Shown: positions 50,222 to 58,710 of the stretch, one piece after another
Layout of the letters: each line of letters opens with the position of its first letter
How positions within the stretch are numbered: the stretch's first letter is position 1
Assembly (NCBI GenBank): GCA_049487715.1
Contig: CP150565.1
Coordinates: 248,001-312,000, forward strand
From: Pycnococcus provasolii
Lineage: Eukaryota; Chlorophyta; Pseudoscourfieldiophyceae; Pseudoscourfieldiales
Direction: 5' to 3'
DNA length: 64,000 bases
Program-made: the position numbers and the translations under genes
Notes under the pieces: generated by a model
Database searches by the model: none
What the model saw: only the letters and a program-made list of their open reading frames with translations
What the model was told of the DNA's origin: nothing

Positions 50222-50327
50222 CGCTCTCCTTCTCAGGGAGTGGTTTCTTTGGTGGTTTCAATCCCTGTGTGTGTGTTTTTAAACTTCTCTGACGTGCACT
50301 GTGTCATTATTGGGATTTGTTGTTGGC

Positions 50328-53093
50328 ATGACGACACATTGCAAAGATTCTGTGATGGACGAAGCACTTGGCGGCGCAAACAACAACAAGACTAACGACG
50401 ACGACGCGGTGCGTGTGCACCTCATCGTCAGTGACTTCACAGGACGCGTGCACGTCACCTTGGAAGCGGACTTGGACGAAGACAACGACGAAGACGTCAA
50501 ACTGCTCACTTGCGCAGAAGACCACGTCGAGGTTAGTGTCTTCGCGCCATGGCCACCGCACTATGCAAACACCAAACACAAGCGTGCATGCTTCTCCCTT
50601 AAGCTGCCTCAAACGAAGTTCCTTCTTCAGCTGATTGCGTGCGCACTGACCGTGGTCACTTGCGTCGCACTGTACGTCGTCTACTTCCTGAACGTCCCGC
50701 GCGGACACCAGATGCACTTTCCCTGCGAGTCTGGAGAACACGTTATACCGACGTGCGCATTTGACGATGGAACGCAGTGTGGATGGGACTCGCGAGATAG
50801 CTACGAAATTCCCATCGCCGCTGTTGAAACGACCACAGACGTGACCACGACGCTAAACGGCGCGGTCAATAGCGAGCACGTCGTCGCCCTGCAAGCTGCC
50901 GAGGAGCTTTGCCGCGCCGACTCCGACTGGTGTGCACTTGACGAAGCCTGCGCTAACGACGGGAGGTGCTCGTGCATGATTGAGTGCACCATGATGCAGA
51001 CTTGCTGGCACCTTTGCACGCACCCGTCGAAAGACAGCGAACGCGAAGCATGCTCCTTCGATGATATCGTGCACCACACATGCCCTTGCCTGGATTCTTG
51101 TCTTGGCCACAACGCGCTCGTTCCACGCTGCACCAAGCACTGCGAAACCTCGCGCACCATGGCCGATTACCTATCCTGCCTGCGATCCTGCGTCAGCTAT
51201 GGCGATTTCGACGGCGATGACGGAGTCGGAGGCGGCACCCGCGTCGGCAAAGAAACGAACACTATCAACAACCAGACCTTGCGCGCAGATATCACGGGAC
51301 CTTCCTTGAATCGATCTGTGTCAACAAGCGTGCACGCCATGTATGGCACTCGTGCGCTCAGCGTCATGTGTCGTGGACGAGCGTGGTCTGACTGGCCTGC
51401 TTGGGCGAGGCGCACCTTTCTCGTCGACCGCGCGCTGCGTCAGTACGCTAAGATTCTCCTCCCATACGTCTGGCTTTTATGGCTTGTGCTGCGTCTGCGC
51501 ATCAGACCTGCTGGCATGACACCATATCGAGCGGGCGTGGTTCACGTCATGTTCCTTGTATTTGACCCGGTGGTGTTCGGTGGTTTCTTCCTTTACCAGA
51601 TTCTGCAGCACGGCGAAGTGCAGACAGACCACTGCTGCTCGTGCCATGACTCGAGCGGCGAGGATGGAGGTGCTAGCTATTTCATTGCCTGGGGTGCGCT
51701 AGGTGTCGGTTACGCCATCGCCTTCAAGGTTCTGATGCTCGCATGGACCATCGGCTCAGCCTACTCGGAGGAGCTGGGTGTGTATTGGTTCGCCAAGGCT
51801 CTTGGCGTGTGCGTGTTGTTCGCGATCGTGCTGAACGACGAGGTGATCCTAGGCATGGCGCATGCCCAGCTCATGCTCCTCTTTTACAGCAGAGGCAGTG
51901 TCGTGATGCAGTCTGTCTTCCTTTCGATCGTGCATCCGCTGTTTTGGCTCCCGATGCGTGCCGTTGCGATGAGCGCCGCCATCAACTGGCCAGGGGGCAA
52001 GGAAGATGATGGCACAAGGGAGGCTTGGGATAACGTTCTCCATGAGCCGGAACATGAGGTGGACAGCGAGCGTGAGCCTGCCACTTGGGTTGAAATGCGC
52101 ACCGAAGCTAGCGAAGGAGCACCATTAGCAAGCATCTCGGAGCGGAAGCATGGTCACGATCATCCCGGTCTACCTTGGAAGGGCTACCTCGCTGCATTAC
52201 CCCTTCTCGTCACGATGCAAATGGCGCAGAGTCAGAAGATGGACCTACTCGAGCTCGTGGCAAAGACCCCGCTGGACAGTAGTACCACCCTGCGCCTCGT
52301 CCTTCCCTGCGCCGCGGTTGCGCTTGGAAGCTTTCTTGGCAAGACTTGGCAACTTGGACTTGCGTGCGCACCACGGCCTTCCGAGGCGCTGAAACGTGCG
52401 CCGTACCTCCTCGTGCACGCGATTGTGCGCCACTACGTCGGGATGCAACCAATTGTGCACACGCATCTGTTTCAAAACGTGTTGCTTGCAACCATGGTGA
52501 ACGATGTCGCTTCCGTGCTTAACGCTGCCATCACCCTGTGCCTTTTCAACGACCGTGTCGGCGTGCACGGCGGCAATCAACACAAGACATACACCTTCGG
52601 ATTCTACGACGCGGATGGTGCATCGACGCCGCCCACCCCACCGGCTGCGCCGCTGCTGCCCTGGGCGATTGACGATGGCGATGACGAGCAAGCCGCATCT
52701 AGCCTTCCAGAAACATCGCGCGTGCTCTCCATTTGCGGATTCATGATCCTCTTTGAGCTCATTCCCATCGTTGCCGTGATCTGTGCTCATGCGAGCAAGG
52801 GCATCTCCCTGGGAAAACGTTGGGCTCTCTTTCAGCCGTACACGTACGCGATTCTCTTGACGACCACTGTCGCGCTAGTGGGAACGCGCATCGAGCGTCT
52901 TTGGCGTCGGTATTTGGAGCAGGTGTACTACTGCAACCCATGCACGAAGGGGGTTGCGCTTCCTCGCGCGTCACTGCATCAGGACGCCGCAACCGGCGCG
53001 TATGGCAGCGATAGCTTCGAGCCGCTCGAGCTCGTGAGGCTTGGCTTGCGCTGGTTGTGTTTCGACCAGGAGGAGGAGGAGGAGGCGACTTAA
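50328..53093 (+). CDS. Large multi-pass membrane protein with Cys-rich loop, unknown
   Basis: 921 residues from the ATG at 50328. An N-terminal acidic cytosolic domain (about 95 residues) leads to a first TM (LLQLIACALTVVTCVALYVVYFL). A lumenal/extracellular loop of about 250 residues follows with many Cys pairs (CSCMIECTMMQTCWHLC, CPCLDSCLGH) and NxT/S sites. Then come six or more further TMs in two groups separated by a charged loop (nt about 52000-52160), and an acidic C-terminal tail (DQEEEEEA). The general layout, large Cys-rich outer domain plus multiple TMs, recalls ion-channel-like or sensory membrane proteins, but no pore or transporter motif is recognisable. It may be a lineage-specific family. 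Confidence 0.75.
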   Translation: MTTHCKDSVMDEALGGANNNKTNDDDAVRVHLIVSDFTGRVHVTLEADLDEDNDEDVKLLTCAEDHVEVSVFAPWPPHYANTKHKRACFSLKLPQTKFLLQLIACALTVVTCVALYVVYFLNVPRGHQMHFPCESGEHVIPTCAFDDGTQCGWDSRDSYEIPIAAVETTTDVTTTLNGAVNSEHVVALQAAEELCRADSDWCALDEACANDGRCSCMIECTMMQTCWHLCTHPSKDSEREACSFDDIVHHTCPCLDSCLGHNALVPRCTKHCETSRTMADYLSCLRSCVSYGDFDGDDGVGGGTRVGKETNTINNQTLRADITGPSLNRSVSTSVHAMYGTRALSVMCRGRAWSDWPAWARRTFLVDRALRQYAKILLPYVWLLWLVLRLRIRPAGMTPYRAGVVHVMFLVFDPVVFGGFFLYQILQHGEVQTDHCCSCHDSSGEDGGASYFIAWGALGVGYAIAFKVLMLAWTIGSAYSEELGVYWFAKALGVCVLFAIVLNDEVILGMAHAQLMLLFYSRGSVVMQSVFLSIVHPLFWLPMRAVAMSAAINWPGGKEDDGTREAWDNVLHEPEHEVDSEREPATWVEMRTEASEGAPLASISERKHGHDHPGLPWKGYLAALPLLVTMQMAQSQKMDLLELVAKTPLDSSTTLRLVLPCAAVALGSFLGKTWQLGLACAPRPSEALKRAPYLLVHAIVRHYVGMQPIVHTHLFQNVLLATMVNDVASVLNAAITLCLFNDRVGVHGGNQHKTYTFGFYDADGASTPPTPPAAPLLPWAIDDGDDEQAASSLPETSRVLSICGFMILFELIPIVAVICAHASKGISLGKRWALFQPYTYAILLTTTVALVGTRIERLWRRYLEQVYYCNPCTKGVALPRASLHQDAATGAYGSDSFEPLELVRLGLRWLCFDQEEEEEAT

Positions 53094-53126
53094 ACAGGGT
53101 TTTTTTTGGATTTTTGTTTTACTTTT

Positions 53127-53546
53127 TTACACATTGCCCCCATCGCCATCAAGAAAGCCCGCAATGAGCATGATCTTGTCGTCAAGCACAGTGGTTGTCT
53201 TGAACCTATCTGGAACATGCTTTTGGATGCCGTACACATCTTTGGCTTTCTGTACTGACACGTACTTGCCATTATTATGATGGCGCGATGGCTTGTAAAG
53301 CACGTTGAGGTCGGCGAGTGCGTTGCCAAGGGGGTTCGGAGAGTTCCCGGGCCCGCTATGAAGGCTATATGTTGAATACGCTGAGTATGGTGAATGATCA
53401 AAGATGGTCACTTTGAGTGAACGTTCCGCCGCGTATCGTTCGAGGTAATCGCCGATACGGAAGAGGTGTCGATGATCAACCGATATACGTGTTTTGTTGA
53501 AATCTCCATCGGCGAGGTACAGTCCGAGGAAGTGCGGAGTGACCAT
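53127..53546 (-). pseudogene. Truncated intein-type LAGLIDADG (DOD) homing endonuclease
   Basis: 139 codons. It starts PHFLGLYLADGDF, a first LAGLIDADG helix with catalytic Asp. Next come segments like the intein endonuclease domain (RIGDYLERYAAERSL; YGIQKHVPDRFKTTTVLDDK, cf. NKHIP...), and then IMLIAGFLDGDGG, the second LAGLIDADG helix, followed two codons later by a stop. The second DNA-binding half is therefore missing, and no Hint splicing blocks are seen beside it in frame. An in-frame stop lies just upstream (about 53566). It sits tail-to-tail 33 bp from the membrane protein gene. I read it as a degraded or captured homing endonuclease; the host gene of origin is unknown. Confidence 0.75.
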
Positions 53547-54193
53547 TTGAATCGTCGTCAGAACTCACATATGCGAAAGAACACATATGGCACTTCCACC
53601 AGTACCTAGTCTCCGTCCCCTCACCCCTTTCTTCGAATACTAGCATGTGTCCGTCATGATTTGAAGTTGTTGAACAGGTTGAGCATCTATTTGTGGTGAT
53701 GTGACTGTTGTTAGTACGTTATCTCAACTCAATGATGAGAGGAGCAGACGTAGGAGCAGACATAGGCGAAGTCGCCTAAAGTACAACTCTAATATAAGCA
53801 CCTAACCACAGCCACACCCTCCTTTCCCACACTTGGACGCCATTGCATACAACAATGGAGGAACACAACTCTACACCAAAAAAAAATATGACGCGACCGC
53901 CGACCGGGATCCCGCGCGGCGAAAAAAAAAAGGCCCGACCAAAATGGTGCATGGACTTATTTGGTCGTGTGGTTGGTGGATCCCCAAATCTGGGGGGTGC
54001 AGGACCCTTTTTCTCATTGCCGGAAAGTGGAGCAAGGACGAATCCCCCCTGTTCTAGTGCAAATCCACTGGGAAGTTCGAGCCCCAGTGATAAGAAGGAA
54101 GCTATTATGTCCCCAACCGACTCAATTCCGAGAAATTAGGGCGCCTACTAATAATATCGCAATACCAAACCTCACTCCCCACATCCCACAGCG
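53547..54193. other. AT-richer accessory intergenic patch
   Basis: 647 bp. A minus-strand open stretch with CxxC...CxxC spacing (Cys codons at 53685, 53676, 53592 and 53583) lies just upstream of the endonuclease relic, one base out of its frame. There is a hairpin TAGGCGA-AG-TCGCCTA near 53763 and a TATA-like ATATAAG near 53791. A 94-codon plus frame at 53855 is unsupported. Confidence 0.4.
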
Positions 54194-57100
54194 ATGCGCA
54201 CAATAATGGTGCGGCGCCAACCACCGCTGTTGCCGCTAATCAAGCTAAAGATGACGACAATGACCAACAACAACATCACGTCCACCAACAACTTCGTTGT
54301 TGGGCTCGCCGTTGTTTCGTCGTTGCTGCTATGTATCGCCGTGTCGGTATGTGCAGATGGTGACTCGTCGTCAGCAAGCAATGGCGTGACGCCAACAACA
54401 AACTCGCCCACACCAGTGTTGTTGTCAACGTCACAATGCACACAATATGCTCAGACGTGGTACGCCTCGCTCAGCGACCCTGCTGTCGTCGGAGAATCTG
54501 CAATGTCCAACAACGCCCATCCCTTCTCAACAACGGCTAAAAAGAATCAGTTTCGCACGCTATCGTTCGATCGTGTTGGGTACTTCCATGGTGCTGGTGT
54601 TCACACAGGGAAACATGGCATGTTACCCGACAACCACCACGACCACGCACAGCACAACGCGATCATCAGCGCGGAGGATGCGAAGTGTCTGGGCATCTCA
54701 CCCATGCGGTGCTGGGGACGATTCACACGAAAAATGAGTGGTGTGACAGAAATGCACGGGATGCCGTGCCCGCCTGGACTCTTGCTCGCAATGCGTGCGC
54801 CCAAGGATCTGTACGTGAATGAACCTATTACTATTGATATGGCTGTGGGCATCGCCATTGCCTCAGTCAATCAGTCGCAATTCGATTCCACCGTGCTCTT
54901 CGACGAGGTGATGACACGGCTCGTGCAAATCAAGGATGATGAGGACAACATTTCGAGCTCAGCTTTGGGCTTGATACGAAGTGTTAGCTCTCCATATCCA
55001 TCCAAATTTCGCAATGCAAATGCGTCAAAACCTGAGATTCATCACCTGAATCTCCACAGCTGTCCGCCAGACAACACAGCTCCTTGCCTTCCCTTCGCAG
55101 ATCTCTGCGACATCGGCGGCGCAATCACAACCACGCCGAGCACTTCTGGGCGCATCTACTACCTCAACGATGGTTACGCTGACCCGTCTTCCAACTTAAC
55201 GACGATGTCGACCAACTACTCCCAAAAATCAGAAGAAGGTATTCAGGGGCGAACGCCTTCACCGCAGCTTCGCTCAGAGCAAATTGTGCGAGATCTTCTT
55301 CAGACCTTACACAACGGAAGTGGCATTTTGGCAGATTCCGCTGGGCGTGTGATGGGCCTTTCGCAAACAGACCTGAAGGCACTCGCCACGTCGATGGAAT
55401 TCAGCATGAAATGGATGGGTTATCGACAGGAAGATTACACTGTATTCGATACGGGGTATTGGCAAATTCTCCTTCACATTACCATCACTTGCTGCGAGGA
55501 GATGAAGAAAATGGTCCTGAATTCTAACTTAGGCTTGCTGCCGTACGGAATGACGAGAGAGCAAGTGGAGGAGCTTGAATTGGATGGGATTGAGATTGCT
55601 ACCAACTACGTCTTAGATGTGAAGAATGCGCCACCGTCGCAACCGTTTGCAAGTGTCGGCAACCTGTCTGCCGGCAAGGTGAAAACAGTGGTTATCGGCT
55701 CGGTCGTCGCCTCGGTATTGTTAGTGCTCCTGTGTGGTTCCATTGCCGGTGTTTATGCTTGGATTGCACTCCGTCGACGCGACGAACGCATGGCGGCGCT
55801 TCTCATGTCTAACATCACGCCGCCAACGAAGATTGGTGACGAGGCAACGTTCGTGGTGACGGATATTGAGGGTTCTACGGCGCTCGCCGAGATGGACGAG
55901 GTGACCGCCGCGACCTGCGCCGAAGTGCACAACTCGATCCTCCGAGACCAGCTCAAGAAGCACGGCGGCTGCGAGGTGTCGACGGCTGGCGACGCGTTCA
56001 CCGTCGTATTCCGCAATGCTTGCGATGCGCTCGAGTGGGCGTGCAGCTGCCAACTTGCATTAACGGATTCAGAAGAGTGGCCTAAAGAACTGGTTGCCAT
56101 CAGCAAAGACGTGCTAACCGTAGCTGATGTGACCATCTCGGAGGCAGAGAGAGCTCTTCTCTCCGCGTCTTGCGCGAGTGAGCAACTCACTGTTAGCGAC
56201 GATCTTTCTCGGCGGCAGTCGCTTAGCCATCCGGCGGACGCTCATCATAATCATAGACTTCATAGTTCACCATCCTCATCATGGCCAGCTGCGACAAAGC
56301 GCATCCTGCTCCAACATGGTCTGCGAGTGCGCTTCGGAATTCACAGTGGTCGTTTGTCCACACGTGATCTGCACCAAAGCCGCCAATCGCCGGAAACCAA
56401 AAAGTCCCTGGAGAAGGACGACATATATGCAGTGCACGACATCATTGTGGATGACGCAGCTGATTTTAACAACTGCGTGGAGTGCGGGGAATCCAACCTG
56501 GCGATTCTTTACAACCTCGAATCACCGCAGAGTCTCGCGGGCATTGCCAAGGCGCTGTGCGACGCATCGATACATGGTGGATACATCGTCATCACCCGCG
56601 AGGTGTGGACACGCTACAGGACAAGCCATAATAATCACAGGCAGCCCAGCTTCGATCAAGAAGGAGTAAGCTCGGCGGCTGGTGGTGGAGAAGTTTCGGT
56701 ACTCGAAATGGCGAGCAAGGGCATAAAGAATGTGGTCAAGATGGTATCCAGCAGCGGCAACGCGATTGCAGCCACAACAACTTTCAGATCAATATCAACG
56801 CCTGCGTCATATCCAAGCAGCAGTCCTCAGCACAGCATGCGCGAGATGCCGGAGGAGGAGGAGGAGGAGACAACAAGATGGACACGACAATCGATGGATC
56901 TTGAGCGACCCAACTCCTCCTCCTCCACCACCACCAATACGGAATATCTAAGTCAACCTTTGCGATCGACGAGCGATCCTTTGTCGGACAACATCTCCAG
57001 CGGCGACCCATCATCAGAGAGTCGTGCAACAGACGATAGTAGTGGTGGTGGCGGCAGCAGCAACAACAAGCAAGAAAGACCGACAAGGCCGCCCCCAATG

Positions 57101-58492
57101 CGAAGCACGTCATTACAAATCTCTCCGTCAAAAAGCATTCAGAAGTTTGGGAAGAACTGGATTTCGGTGAGCTCGCGAACGAACGAGCTAGCGACGATGT
57201 CAACGACGGATAGCGCAAGCTTACTCGAGCGTATCATCGTGCACCAAATACCGACGACTTCGGATGATAGCACGGATGAGGCTATGCCGATTGTGGAGAG
57301 CTTGGGCATTGTGCGCCTGCTTAGCGAGACGAAAAAAGTTGAGGATGCCAACATGTTGTGCCCCTGCGGCGGCGGCGGAGGAGACATGATGAAGGATGGC
57401 ATCGATGCGACTGCGTGCCTTTCGCTCAAGCTGTGCTCCGATCGGAAAAACTCAAATCTGTCGTCAAGACAGCCTGATGTTCGGAGGTCACAGAGCTTCA
57501 ATAGGGGCGCAGACGTCGTCGTTGAGGTGTTGCTTTGCTTGCCAATTGGGCTTCGCCTACGTGCCCCACAATTCGAGCGCACTTCGTCGTTATCGGGCTT
57601 GCGCAATGTGGTGCACATCACGGCACCGTTTACGGACGCCCCGCTAGCACGTCCGATCATGCGAATGCCAAATCGACTCGTGCCGGTCGAGGGCCAGGTG
57701 ACGTTGCTGTTTTTGAACATTGCGCATTTCGCATCACTAGCTGCGGACGACTCGCATGAGTGGCAACATGCACTTGCCACGAGCGTGGACCTTCTTCGCA
57801 AGTACATACACTGCGCTCTGAAGCGACACAAGGGATACGAGTGCGAGGATAATGGATCGAGCTTTCTGCTTGCGTTCCACAGCCCCACAAACGCGGCGCT
57901 GTTCGCAATCGAGGTGGTCCTCAACGTCCAGTGGCTGCCCTGGCCATCACGACTGCTCGACCACGACTTGTGCGCTGAGCTTGTCGTGCGCGCGTCACCG
58001 TCATCGTCAACGACGACGACGACGACGTCGTTGTCGCCGTCATCGTCAACGACCCCTCCTTCGACGAAATCCTTCCCGGAGGCGGCAGATCTGCGCGCAC
58101 TCAAGGTTGATCGCCATGGCAACGTGGTTGTTCAACGTGGCCTTCGGCTGAAGATGGGGTTCGTTGCCGGGATCGCGGCGCGATGCTTCATCAGCCCAAT
58201 GACGGGTCGTGCTCAGTACCACGGATCGATTGTCAATCGTGCCGCCCGTCTCGCCAGCACCGCTCCCACGGGGCACATATACACGAGCAAGGGAACGTGG
58301 ACACAGGTGCTTGGCGAGTCGCGTCAGATACCGACGAATATCTGGCCGCTGGACGTGTACGGTGCCGAGGATGTGCATGACGTGTCCGGGATGGCGATGG
58401 GTGCGATGAATTTTCGCGGCGTGAAGGAAGGAATTTCCGTGGTGCAGATCATGACGAGCGCGCTCGCGTATCGCCCCTTCCCACGCCACTGA
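54194..58492 (+). CDS. Membrane class III nucleotide cyclase with two catalytic domains
   Basis: 1,432 residues, ATG start. An N-terminal TM/signal anchor (VVGLAVVSSLLLCIAVSVC), an extracellular domain of about 440 residues with Cys and NxS/T sites, a second TM (VVIGSVVASVLLVLLCGSIAGVYAWIAL), then cytosolic cyclase domain 1 starting FVVTDIEGSTALAEMDE. Metal-site Asp residues are at about 557 and 600 (AGDAF). A long Ser-rich linker follows, then domain 2 (VEGQVTLLFLNIAHF...), where the first Asp is Asn (about 1175) and the second is lost. Domain 2 instead has YHGSIVNRAARLAS with the transition-state Asn (about 1348) and Arg (about 1352), which domain 1 lacks (SLAGIAKAL). The two domains would form one composite active site, as in animal C1/C2. 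Whether it makes cAMP or cGMP is undecided. Confidence 0.88.
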   Translation: MRTIMVRRQPPLLPLIKLKMTTMTNNNITSTNNFVVGLAVVSSLLLCIAVSVCADGDSSSASNGVTPTTNSPTPVLLSTSQCTQYAQTWYASLSDPAVVGESAMSNNAHPFSTTAKKNQFRTLSFDRVGYFHGAGVHTGKHGMLPDNHHDHAQHNAIISAEDAKCLGISPMRCWGRFTRKMSGVTEMHGMPCPPGLLLAMRAPKDLYVNEPITIDMAVGIAIASVNQSQFDSTVLFDEVMTRLVQIKDDEDNISSSALGLIRSVSSPYPSKFRNANASKPEIHHLNLHSCPPDNTAPCLPFADLCDIGGAITTTPSTSGRIYYLNDGYADPSSNLTTMSTNYSQKSEEGIQGRTPSPQLRSEQIVRDLLQTLHNGSGILADSAGRVMGLSQTDLKALATSMEFSMKWMGYRQEDYTVFDTGYWQILLHITITCCEEMKKMVLNSNLGLLPYGMTREQVEELELDGIEIATNYVLDVKNAPPSQPFASVGNLSAGKVKTVVIGSVVASVLLVLLCGSIAGVYAWIALRRRDERMAALLMSNITPPTKIGDEATFVVTDIEGSTALAEMDEVTAATCAEVHNSILRDQLKKHGGCEVSTAGDAFTVVFRNACDALEWACSCQLALTDSEEWPKELVAISKDVLTVADVTISEAERALLSASCASEQLTVSDDLSRRQSLSHPADAHHNHRLHSSPSSSWPAATKRILLQHGLRVRFGIHSGRLSTRDLHQSRQSPETKKSLEKDDIYAVHDIIVDDAADFNNCVECGESNLAILYNLESPQSLAGIAKALCDASIHGGYIVITREVWTRYRTSHNNHRQPSFDQEGVSSAAGGGEVSVLEMASKGIKNVVKMVSSSGNAIAATTTFRSISTPASYPSSSPQHSMREMPEEEEEETTRWTRQSMDLERPNSSSSTTTNTEYLSQPLRSTSDPLSDNISSGDPSSESRATDDSSGGGGSSNNKQERPTRPPPMRSTSLQISPSKSIQKFGKNWISVSSRTNELATMSTTDSASLLERIIVHQIPTTSDDSTDEAMPIVESLGIVRLLSETKKVEDANMLCPCGGGGGDMMKDGIDATACLSLKLCSDRKNSNLSSRQPDVRRSQSFNRGADVVVEVLLCLPIGLRLRAPQFERTSSLSGLRNVVHITAPFTDAPLARPIMRMPNRLVPVEGQVTLLFLNIAHFASLAADDSHEWQHALATSVDLLRKYIHCALKRHKGYECEDNGSSFLLAFHSPTNAALFAIEVVLNVQWLPWPSRLLDHDLCAELVVRASPSSSTTTTTTSLSPSSSTTPPSTKSFPEAADLRALKVDRHGNVVVQRGLRLKMGFVAGIAARCFISPMTGRAQYHGSIVNRAARLASTAPTGHIYTSKGTWTQVLGESRQIPTNIWPLDVYGAEDVHDVSGMAMGAMNFRGVKEGISVVQIMTSALAYRPFPRH

Positions 58493-58710
58493 TTTCACAC
58501 ATTCCAGTTTACAGTAAATTTTAAATTTTCTCGTTTCGTTTCGGGGTTTGTTGTTTATCGAAGGGCAGGCAGGAACAGCCGGACAGGGGTTCCCATTTCC
58601 CAACTTCCTTCCCCCCTTCCCGCTCGTTGTCATTTCTCACCCTCTCGCATCTGTGCCCCCCGTCCGTCCCGCCGCGTACTCGCGTCTTGACCGTTCGAGC
58701 ACAGCAGAAC

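Larger units (their letters stand above)
49081..50327. other. Long divergent intergenic region
   Basis: 1.25 kb between the receptor kinase and the 50.3-kb membrane protein gene. Contains a G run near 49206, GGCAGGCAGGCAGACA repeats near 49650, a telomere-like array at 49897-49926, and a hairpin at 50199-50221. A 109-codon minus-strand frame at 49522-49851 has no motif. No gene is supported. Confidence 0.5.

Noticed and set aside
53855-54139. 94-codon plus-strand ORF with a TATA-like sequence upstream
   Set aside because: Low-complexity Pro/Ser/Gly content, no motif, and located in a non-coding patch; the evidence is too weak.
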